Assembly (NCBI GenBank): GCA_029560585.1
Contig: JAKQKQ010000189.1
Coordinates: 62,001-126,000, forward strand
Length of the DNA: 64,000 bases
Direction: 5' to 3'
Source of the DNA: Verrucomicrobiota bacterium
GTDB taxonomy: Bacteria; Verrucomicrobiota; Verrucomicrobiia; JADLBR01
Of this stretch, positions 50,710-57,908 are shown piece after piece (positions within the stretch are counted from its first letter, which is position 1; the number at the start of each line of letters is the position of its first letter). The notes under the pieces were generated by a model. It was not told where the DNA came from. It saw only the letters and a program-made list of their open reading frames with translations, and did not search any database. The translations under genes were made by a program, and so were the position numbers.

Positions 50710-50964
50710 AGATCTCAGATCCCAAACCAACCGTGCGCGCACCGCCACAGCGGCGAGGCGCGCGGCTGGCGCGGGCGGTACACCCCGGAGGCGATCTGGC
50801 ACACGCCCCCGGATCATGGGAACCGAGGTGTGCCATCTAACGGCACACCGGCAAAGACATTTTGGGCGGAAAGAACGCTTGTCAGGGCACGGCAGGACGC
50901 TCAAACAGCCAGCGCCCCGAGCGCTCCGCCGAAATGCTGCGCAGCGTGGTCCTTTGACCTCGGC

Positions 50965-51555
50965 TCACGATTCGACACGCAGCGTGCCATCCTCTTCGAT
51001 GATGAACCGGAAGCGGAAGGCCGATTCGTGGCGCTGATTCGTGTAGTAGAGGTGTTTGCCGGAAAAAGCCGCCTCGTAACGGCCTCCGGCGCTTTTTTCC
51101 CCCTCGATCTTCACCGTCGATTCGAGATGCACAAAAGTCTGGAGGATGTCGCTCCGCATCAAAAACCACGCCACGGCCCTCGGGGCCAGCTTGCGGCCCG
51201 GTTCTTTGATTTTCCCGACCACGACGGTCTTCCCCACGCCCAGCGTGGTGACGTTCACCATGGTCAGATCGCCAAAAGCGCGTTCATCAACCACCGCCTT
51301 TGATTTGTCCGCCGCGAACCACAACAGCGGCTGCCCGTCGAGGTTGAACTCCGCCGTCGCCTTCACCGCAATCATGGTCTGCGGGTCGATTTTCACCGCC
51401 GGGAACACCTGCTGGAAATCATCCACGTGTCTGCCCAGGCTCCGATGCTCATAGAGCACTGAGGTATCTCGGCTGAAGGTCAGGGCGTCGGTCTTGCTCA
51501 TGGTTTGTGCGCCCAGCATGGTCGGAAACAGCAGCAGGCAAACGATCCGCTTCAT
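50965..51555 (-). CDS. Secreted hypothetical protein (196 aa)
   Basis: The signal peptide is [17 protein letters not shown]. Beta-rich mature part: [60 protein letters not shown] and [20 protein letters not shown]. No family is recognised. Its start overlaps the stop of the broken transketolase frame as ATGA, an accidental arrangement created by the truncation. Confidence 0.7.
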   Translation of the reverse strand: MKRIVCLLLFPTMLGAQTMSKTDALTFSRDTSVLYEHRSLGRHVDDFQQVFPAVKIDPQTMIAVKATAEFNLDGQPLLWFAADKSKAVVDERAFGDLTMVNVTTLGVGKTVVVGKIKEPGRKLAPRAVAWFLMRSDILQTFVHLESTVKIEGEKSAGGRYEAAFSGKHLYYTNQRHESAFRFRFIIEEDGTLRVES

Positions 51556-52470
51556 GAATGCATCATGCCACAGACGCCTTGGATGAGGCGAAGAGAAAAG
51601 GAGGCTGTCTCCAGCCTCCTTTTCGTGAGTGTTGGGCGGCTGAGGGCGAGCAGGGTCGGGCCGTCATTGCGACTGAACGCGGCGGCGATGGCTCCGGCCG
51701 CTTCCTCGGCATCGCCAGGACGGATGGCATCGAGATTGGGGATCACACGCAGGCCGCTGACGGTTTCCACCGGCTGATGCGTCGGGCCGTCTTCACCGAC
51801 GCCGACGCTATCGTGCGTGAAGATGTAGGTGACGGGCAGTTTCGCCAGCGCGGCGATGCGGATGCTCGGGCGGCAGTAGTCGGCGAAGACGAGGAAGGTC
51901 GCGCCGCTGGCGAGGAAAAGGCCGTCGTAGGCGATGCCGTTGCAGATCGCGCCCATCGCGTGCTCACGGATGCCGAACCAGATGTTGCGGCCGGTCGGAT
52001 TCGCGGCGCTGAAGTCTCCCAGGCCGGTGGGGTAGTTCTTCGTGGAGCCGAAGAGGTCGGCGCTGCCGGTGACGAGGTGCGGCACCGCTTTGGCGATGTG
52101 ATTCAAAATCTCACCACCGCTGTTGCGTGTGGCGGCCTTGCCTTCGGCAGGATATTCCGGCACGACCTTGAGCAAGTCCTCGGCCTTGAGCGTGCCGTTG
52201 CGGGCGGCGTCGAGTTGTTTCGCCAGTTCCTGATTTGCCGCGCTCCAGGCGAGGTAAACCTTGTTCCACTCGCCGTGGATCGCGGCGCGCTTGTTCTTCA
52301 AATCGGCAAAGTAAGCCTTCACTTCATCGCTGACGTGGAAATGCGTGGCCTCGGGGATGCCGAGGCCTTTTTTCGCGGCATCGACAAATTTCACGCCTCC
52401 TTCGCCGTGCCGGCGACTTCGGGGATGCCTTTGCCGATGATCCTCTTGGCGATGATGATCTCGACGCAGA
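51552..52470 (-). pseudogene. tkt: Transketolase, truncated and frameshifted
   Basis: The piece [19 protein letters not shown] (5' of 52395) ends in a stop, and homology resumes one frame away at [20 protein letters not shown], so a few codons are lost. The frame then continues through the middle domain ([60 protein letters not shown], ending [13 protein letters not shown]) and runs into unrelated sequence. The thiamine-diphosphate domain and the C-terminal domain are both missing. Clearly a dead fragment of a housekeeping gene carried into the island. Confidence 0.9.
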
Positions 52471-52582
52471 GCTCTGCTTGCTAGCCGCCGCTTTGGGCGC
52501 GGAGCTATTCCCGCCGGGGTCTCGGCGAAGGCCGCCGGGCACGTTCATCGCGGCAGCCCGCCACAGCGAGGACTGAGTCTCG

Positions 52583-52819
52583 CTACGGCCCACTCGTCAG
52601 CGTCCCACTCCTAAATGGCCGCGTCATCCAGGTCTGTCCGCCCGGGCCGGTCGTGATGGTCCCGCCCCCGAAGGGCCTCGTGTAGTACGACTGCCCGCCC
52701 GGCGCCGCCGTGATCGTGCCGGAGCCGAACGGCCGGGTGTAGCACTGCTACTGGGAGGAACAGGGCGCGCACAGCAGCGACAGTGTGGCGATCATGGCGA
52801 GGCAAGATGCGCGTGCCAT
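52583..52819 (-). pseudogene. Small secreted repeat protein interrupted by an amber codon
   Basis: 79 codons with TAG at codon 24. The signal-like start is MARASCLAMIATLSLLCAPC. After the TAG come three imperfect 19-20-residue repeats of the form YYTRPFG(S/G)GTIT(T/A)xPGGQ(S/T), the last as WMTRPFRSGTLTSGP. Such (YTRPFGSGTI) repeats occur in small exported proteins. Either a pseudogene or suppressed at UAG. Confidence 0.65.
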
Positions 52820-52892
52820 GGGGACAACGTACCATGGGATGCCCGGCCCGTCGCGGGGGATGATGGGCGGGGGTTGGCCGAGACCCGAATGG

Positions 52893-53297
52893 CTATTTTT
52901 CCGTAACGGTCTTCCCCACGGGCGCCAGCGAGATGACGGCCAGCTTCAAGTGCTGTATGCCGAAGGGGATTCCGATGATAGTGACGAAGTTGGCGAGGGC
53001 CGAGCCGATGTGCCCGATGGCCAGCCACCAGCCAGCCACGAGGAACCAAATCACGTTGCCCAGCAATCCCAGGAGGCCGGTGCCCCCGTCGTGGTGGCCC
53101 TGCACTTGCTGGCGGTCCACGATGACTTTGCCAAAGGGCCAGAAAGCCAAGCGGGCGATGACGAAGCAAGAGCGGGCCCAGGGCAGGCCAATGATGGTGA
53201 TAGCCATGATGACCCCGGCCAGGAACCAGCCCAGCCCCATGACGATACCGCCCAGCACCAACCAGAGGAGATTCATGATGAAGCTGACGGGTTGCAT
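52893..53297 (-). CDS. yccF: YccF-family inner-membrane protein
   Basis: 134 residues from ATG 53297 (ATG 53276 is an alternative). Hydrophobic segments LLWLVLGGIVMGLGWFLAGV, AITIIGLPWARSCFVIARLA and NVIWFLVAGWWLAIGHIGSA, then FVTIIGIPFGIQHLKLAVIS. The paired I-I-G-(L/I)-P motifs and the length are those of the YccF (DUF307) family. Function unknown. It lies between degraded sequences in island 2 but appears intact. Confidence 0.88.
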   Translation of the reverse strand: MQPVSFIMNLLWLVLGGIVMGLGWFLAGVIMAITIIGLPWARSCFVIARLAFWPFGKVIVDRQQVQGHHDGGTGLLGLLGNVIWFLVAGWWLAIGHIGSALANFVTIIGIPFGIQHLKLAVISLAPVGKTVTEK

Positions 53298-53346
53298 TTC
53301 ACCAGCGTGGCAGATGGTCCCGCGGAGGTCGAGCCGCACGGAGGTC

Positions 53347-53386
53347 ACCCGCCCCCCGCATCGGGATGAAGTTGCGGGCCCTCACC
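53347..53386 (-). pseudogene. Tyrosine integrase extreme C-terminus (tail 2)
   Basis: Reads ARNFIPMRGAG on the minus strand, matching ARNVIPMRKAG of the tails at 47307 and 55446; the DNA match extends to GTTGCGGGCCCTC. The original stop is lost. Confidence 0.65.
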
Positions 53387-53410
53387 TACCCCGGCCACAC
53401 GGAGCCGTCG

Positions 53411-54541
53411 TTACCTGGCCCGCAGAGCCTGCTTGAGCGCCTGGATTTCTGCCGGGTCATAGGGCCTGAAGTCTCCGTGGAAGATGTCGTGCTGCCACAC
53501 GTCGGGCTCCGGCTGGCCCGGCCGGTGTCCCCAGTTCAGGTGGGTCTGCGTCTTACCGTTCACCAGCCCCCACAGCATGCACCCCACGTCATGCCTCTGA
53601 AAGACCGGCAGGCACCCGGCGATGGTGGAGCGATGCCCCCTGTTCATCCACTCGGTGTTGATCACGGGCCTGCCGTGCGCCCTGAGGTCCAGGATCTGCT
53701 TCTCCAGCGCGGCGGCGTTGCCGTAGTTGTGGAATGTGATCACATCGCTCAGGCGCAGGCAGAGCTCGTTGAGCCTGGCGTTCCCGTTCCAGACGCCGAC
53801 GGTCAGCGGCTGCATTGGGCTGACGGCGCGCGCCCACGCGAAGACCTGTTCGACCAGCGGCAGCGAGACGTCGCCGATGCCGTTGGTCGGCTCGTTGTAG
53901 AGATCCCACACCCAGACGCGCGGGTCGCCCTTGAAGGTGCCGACAATGTCGGTGACGTACCTCTCGAGCCTTGGCCAGGCGGCCCTGTCGCGCACCATCT
54001 TCCAGCCCGGCGACGGCGTCCAGCCATTGGCGTACCAACCGGCCACCACCTCCGGTTGACGCCCGAAGACGGGATCTTCGATCGGGCCGAACCTGCAGTC
54101 GTCGAAGAGCGCGAACATGACCTTCAGGCCGCGTTTCGAGCAGATACCGGCGAAGGCGTCGAGCCGCTTCTTGAAGGCCTCGGGCTCGCCTTCCCAGACC
54201 ACGTAGGGAAGGACGACGCGGATGCAGTTGAGGCCGATTTCCTGGGCCAGCGCGAGCTCTTTGTCGATCAGCGCCGCATCGAAGGCGTAACCCATCCACA
54301 TTTCGGTGTAGCTGATGCTATTGGCGGGCACGTAGTTGAACCCGCACGGCCAGGGCTGCTCCTCATACCAACGATTGGCCCTTGCGCCACCCCATCGTTC
54401 CCCCGGCGTCCCGGCGCTCAGCGCCTGGGGCGCCGCCAGAGATGCGATCACGGCCACCACCATGATAATCGCGGTTGCCGGATAGAACCCCACCCCCGGC
54501 TCCCTCACCAGCGAAACCCGTCCCAGGCGATCTTCCAACAT
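53411..54541 (-). CDS. GH5-like glycoside hydrolase, exported
   Basis: 376 residues. The N-terminal hydrophobic segment (YPATAIIMVVAVIASLAAPQ) ends in ALSAG, a signal-peptide cleavage context; an ATG at 54463 would shorten the n-region. TIM-barrel landmarks: NCIRVVLPYVVWEG, VWVWDLYNEPTNG (acid/base Glu in the NEP motif), VITFHNYGNA and VINTEWMNRGH (nucleophile Glu). Related proteins are annotated as cellulase or xylanase-type hydrolases; the substrate cannot be predicted. It is intact within the decayed right part of island 2, flanked by integrase tails. Confidence 0.85.
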   Translation of the reverse strand: MLEDRLGRVSLVREPGVGFYPATAIIMVVAVIASLAAPQALSAGTPGERWGGARANRWYEEQPWPCGFNYVPANSISYTEMWMGYAFDAALIDKELALAQEIGLNCIRVVLPYVVWEGEPEAFKKRLDAFAGICSKRGLKVMFALFDDCRFGPIEDPVFGRQPEVVAGWYANGWTPSPGWKMVRDRAAWPRLERYVTDIVGTFKGDPRVWVWDLYNEPTNGIGDVSLPLVEQVFAWARAVSPMQPLTVGVWNGNARLNELCLRLSDVITFHNYGNAAALEKQILDLRAHGRPVINTEWMNRGHRSTIAGCLPVFQRHDVGCMLWGLVNGKTQTHLNWGHRPGQPEPDVWQHDIFHGDFRPYDPAEIQALKQALRAR

Positions 54542-54589
54542 GCATAACGCCTAGCGGTCCGGCACCCGAGGTCGAGCGGGTTCGGGTGT

Positions 54590-54728
54590 CCCCCGCCCCG
54601 AATTTCACCTTCGTCACCATCTCCCTCTCGTGCTCGGCACGCACGTGCGAGTATGTCTTCAGCAGCAGGGCGCCGTGGTCCTTGTGACCCAGCCACTCGG
54701 CCACGGTGTGGATGTCAATCTCGACCTC
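54590..54728 (-). pseudogene. Tyrosine integrase C-terminal remnant of a different subfamily (tail 3)
   Basis: IDIHTVAEWLGHKDHGALLL followed by KTYSHVRAEHERE shows the LGHKD motif (catalytic His) and the Tyr nucleophile (KTYSH). It is not similar to the RARNVI-type tails. The frame is open only because upstream sequence reads through by chance. Confidence 0.8.
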
Positions 54729-55387
54729 TAGGCCCCGTCCCTCTTCCGCAACACTCGGGCCAGCTGGCCCACCGTCACCCGCGGCCACGGCAGCAGCTTC
54801 AGGCAAGCGTCGACGTGCGCCCGGTCAAAGGCCTCGGGATCAAAACCTCCCCCCAGCCACTCCAGCATGGAGTCGTGCTCCTCGTGCCCCGGGTCGGCGA
54901 TGGCCTCCAGCAGATCCTCATAACCGCCCGGCCCACCGCAATCCTCGGGAGGACAGGCCCGCGCGCCATCGACGCACTCGGCGTCTCGGGCGATGGGGCC
55001 TTGCGGCCCGGTGATCGACTCCACGGTCACGCGGTGCGACCAGCTGTCGCCCATGTCGTACTCGTACTCCAGTTCGGTGCCGCCAACGGGGGCAACGTCC
55101 ATCAGCCTGACCCGCCCCTCGTCCCCGCACTCCAGCTCAAAGGAGGGATCGGAGAAATCCCCCGACGGGGTGCCGAAGCGGTGCAGATGGCTGTTGGTCC
55201 ATCCCGTCGCGACCTGCAGGGCCGCGTGCAGCCAGCCCAGCGTCGCATCGCCCGCCACCAGCAGGGAACGCCACACCGGCGGCACCACGCCCATCAATTC
55301 GACGCGCAGGCGGTACAGGAGCGCGGGCGGGCGATTCTTGGGGGAAGGTTTCCTCGGTCGGGGGGCCGGCCTCGCGGGGCGGATCAT
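54728..55387 (-). CDS. Plasmid pRiA4b ORF-3-like protein
   Basis: 219 residues from ATG 55387. The N-terminal strand LYRLRVELMGVVPPVWRSLL and WLHAALQVATGWTNSHLHRF, then ELEYEYDMGDSWSHRVTVES, CPPEDCGGPGGYEDLLEAIA and FDPEAFDRAHVDACLK, are diagnostic of the pRiA4b ORF-3-like family (IS1096 TnpR-like). Function unknown; the family is frequent in mobile elements. The last codon abuts the integrase tail at 54728. Confidence 0.9.
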   Translation of the reverse strand: MIRPARPAPRPRKPSPKNRPPALLYRLRVELMGVVPPVWRSLLVAGDATLGWLHAALQVATGWTNSHLHRFGTPSGDFSDPSFELECGDEGRVRLMDVAPVGGTELEYEYDMGDSWSHRVTVESITGPQGPIARDAECVDGARACPPEDCGGPGGYEDLLEAIADPGHEEHDSMLEWLGGGFDPEAFDRAHVDACLKLLPWPRVTVGQLARVLRKRDGA

Positions 55388-55445
55388 GCCGGTGATACTA
55401 CCGCCCACCAAAGCGCTGGCGCAATCCCGGTTCCCGCTGACGACC

Positions 55446-56237
55446 TCACCCCGCCTTGCGCATCAGGATGACGTTGCGGGCCCTCTCCTGTGCCCGCACG
55501 CCGAACCACGCCTCCGCGTCTTGCTTTGTCACGTCCCGGTGGGCGTAGTGGTGGAAAGTGATGTCGGTGGTCGAGTGCTTCATCTCCCGGGCCGTCAGCG
55601 CAGCATCGCCATGGAGGGCATAGTGGTAGGTGGCAAACGAGTGGCGCAGGCCGTCGTGCGGTATCGCCACGCCCGCGGCCTCGCACATGGCCCGCTTGGC
55701 CAGCTTCGCGCACGGGTTGGCCGAAAGCCACCCCATCTACACCGCGTACCCGAAGATCGCGCTCACGACTCGGAACGTGACGAAGCGGGAGGTGGCCGAG
55801 ATGCCCTTGAACGAGTGCAGCCACTTGAGGATCTCGTCCCTGCCTATGCCCGCCAGATTCCGGTCCCCGAACTTGGCCTGGAACTTTCTGCCCTCGTACC
55901 GGATGTGTTCCAGGTATCGCGCGGACGCCCTCGAGCTCGTCTGGGCCCTGTAGAACTCCTCCAGCGCCTTCCGCGCCGTCATGGGCTCCCTGCCGCGCTG
56001 CTCCCTCAGCCGCTGGGCGTGGGCCGCCATTTCCGCAGTCTCCTCGGGCGTCAGGTCCTGCCAGAGGTTGGAGCCCAGACCCGACAACTTGCTCTGGCAC
56101 TCCCGGGCGAAGTCCATCGCGTCGGCCCTGGCCTTGAAATACCGCCTCTCCACCCTGCCGCCCGACAGCGCCTTGGGCACGTAGACCGCGTACGGCGTGC
56201 GGGCTTGTGCGTCTTCCTGACCTGGATCCTCACGCAA
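55446..56237 (-). pseudogene. int: Tyrosine integrase of island 2, inactivated
   Basis: The N-terminal part (AVYVPKALSGGRVERRYFKA; core-binding domain with ILKWLHSFKGISATSRFVTF) runs to FGYAV and meets a TAG at 55737. The frame continues in phase as GWLSANPCAKLAKRAMCEAA. The region that should hold catalytic Arg I and the beta hairpin is deleted, and the sequence jumps to IPHDGLRHSFATYHYALHGD (H-x-x-R), MKHSTTDITFHHYAHRDVTK (Tyr) and the tail RARNVILMRKAG. Nonsense plus internal deletion mean island 2 cannot excise on its own. Confidence 0.92.
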
Positions 56238-56336
56238 CGATGGTCGCGGTTGTCAATGTCCAAACCAGTCCAATCGTGTCTATGTAAGTCACTGCTATTC
56301 CAACAAATTCCTTTTTCCTAGAGGCGGCTTTCCCCG

Positions 56337-56393
56337 ATTCGTAATCAGTAGGTCGTGGGTTCGATCCCCATCTCCGGCTCTCTGATAATCAAC
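56337..56393 (+). other. 57-bp att direct repeat, copy 3 (right end of island 2)
   Basis: Identical to copies 1 and 2. The following bases (GGATTAGCGACAGG) resemble those after copy 2 (GAGTTAGCGATGGG). Confidence 0.95.
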
Positions 56394-56927
56394 GGATTAG
56401 CGACAGGCGCGCCTTCTTTGCCCAACGTTCTCTTGGACACTTCTTTGCCACTCTTATTCCCCGCCCCCAAGTCAGAAACTTCGGGCGCTGTTCGCGGGCG
56501 CGGATCGTGCCCCGATCCAGGATCCGGACCGGGAGGGTTTTGGACTTGCGGTGGCAGCGTCCCGGATCGGGGCGGTGCCACCGCTTTGCCGGTGCCGGAC
56601 CAACGGCGAAAGCGACGCGTTCGCGCGCCGCATCAAAAAACCCTACCCCTCGCATTATTTTGCGGCGGCTCCGCCGCCGCTTTCCGCGGCCGGCGGAGCC
56701 GCTTTCCAGAACCGGGCCCAGGAACGCCCAAATCTCCCAATACCCGCTCACAGAGGCTGCAGAGGACTTCCGCACTCCGCTCTGGAACGCAACTCCGACC
56801 ACCCGTGGGTGAGACGGTATCGGGCGCCTGTGATCGCGCGCTCAAACGGCATTGCTAACTCACTCGGCCTTGATAGCCTTCCCAAATCGTCGCGCGGACC
56901 AAAGTGGTCCCCGAAAGGTAAGGCCCC
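56394..56927. other. Chromosomal flank after island 2, no gene seen
   Basis: 534 bp. Contains one CTTGGACACTT (56432-56442) plus a degraded neighbour, and GATCC-rich palindromes. Frames are low-complexity. The OmpA-family gene promoter should lie near the right end (AAAGGTAAGGCCCC precedes its ATG). Confidence 0.5.
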
Positions 56928-57908
56928 ATGAAATTCACCAAACCGGTCAACCTGCCGCTCCTGGTTCTCGCCCTCGGTGGTGCAGTTCACACGCATGCGT
57001 CACTCCCGACAGCCGACGTGGAGGGTGCGGCGGATCCTCCCGGAATTAAGCGCTACGCCGGCTCCGTGATATTCAAATACTCAAAGGCCGAATTCGAGCC
57101 GTATACGCTGGCCCTCGGGAAGGCCGTGGAACCCGGTCGCTACGAAAGCTCCAAGAAGCTGGAGGGCCGCTTGACCCGTCTGAGCTATGTGGCCCCCGAG
57201 GGGCGCTCGTCACTGGAGATCTTGCGAAACTACCAGCAAGAGCTCCAGTCGGCCGGCTTCGAGACCCTGTTCGAGGGTGACCACCAGACCCTCGGCGCAA
57301 TGTTCGGCACGCACACGTACCAATCCCTCGGCCAGATATTCGCCTACAGCCCAAACAAGGAACTGTTCTGGGCCGCCCGTCGCTCCACCCCGCAGGGCGA
57401 CCAGCACATCGCACTGTACGTCACCGAATTCGAGGGCGGATTCGACTCGCGCGTCGAGATCCCCCGCGGCCGCGCGATCGCCCAGCTCGACTTTCTCGAA
57501 TCCAAGCCCATGGAGCAACGGATGGTCCTGGTGAAGGCCGAGGAGATGTCTCGCTCCATCTCCGACACGGGTCGCATCGCCCTATATGGCATCTACTTCG
57601 ATTTCAATAAGGACGACATCAAACCCGTATCTGGCCCGACCCTCGAGGAAGTCGCCAAGCTCTTGCGGTCCAATCCCACCCAGAGACTCCTCGTCGTGGG
57701 ACACACCGACAGCGTCGGCGGCATGGATTTCAATATGGACCTCTCGCGCCGCCGCGCCGAGGCGGTGGTGCGGAACCTCTCGGGGCAGCATGGCATCGAT
57801 CCCGCAAGGCTGGTGCCCGCCGGTGTCGGGTACCTCTGCCCGGTGGCCAGCAATCGCGCCGAGGACGGCCGGACGAAAAACCGCCGCGTGGAACTGGTGG
57901 AGTTCTGA
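56928..57908 (+). CDS. OmpA-family outer-membrane protein with N-terminal DUF4892-like domain
   Basis: 326 residues; the signal peptide is MKFTKPVNLPLLVLALGGAV. The first 190 residues include FEPYTLALGKAVEPGRYESS and LEILRNYQQELQSAGFETLF, the DUF4892 pattern. The C-terminal OmpA peptidoglycan-binding domain begins IALYGIYFDFNKDDIKPVSG and holds VVGHTDSVGGMDFNMDLSRR and NRRVELVEF. It probably anchors the outer membrane to the cell wall. The stop overlaps the ATG of the next gene (TGATG), so the two genes are co-expressed. Confidence 0.9.
   Translation: MKFTKPVNLPLLVLALGGAVHTHASLPTADVEGAADPPGIKRYAGSVIFKYSKAEFEPYTLALGKAVEPGRYESSKKLEGRLTRLSYVAPEGRSSLEILRNYQQELQSAGFETLFEGDHQTLGAMFGTHTYQSLGQIFAYSPNKELFWAARRSTPQGDQHIALYVTEFEGGFDSRVEIPRGRAIAQLDFLESKPMEQRMVLVKAEEMSRSISDTGRIALYGIYFDFNKDDIKPVSGPTLEEVAKLLRSNPTQRLLVVGHTDSVGGMDFNMDLSRRRAEAVVRNLSGQHGIDPARLVPAGVGYLCPVASNRAEDGRTKNRRVELVEF

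Larger units (their letters stand above)
33583..56393. mobile_element. Genomic island 2 (22.8 kb), tandem to island 1
   Basis: Bounded by att copies 2 and 3, with an integrase pseudogene at the right end. At least three additional integrase tails (47.3, 53.35, 54.6 kb) and fragments of housekeeping or phage genes (thrS, tkt, DUF932) show repeated insertion and decay. It carries a RiPP-like operon (34.3-44.8 kb), a three-gene secreted-protein operon (45.3-47.1 kb), a second RiPP-type radical SAM gene (47.9-49.8 kb) and YccF, GH5-like and pRiA4b ORF-3-like genes. Confidence 0.85.
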
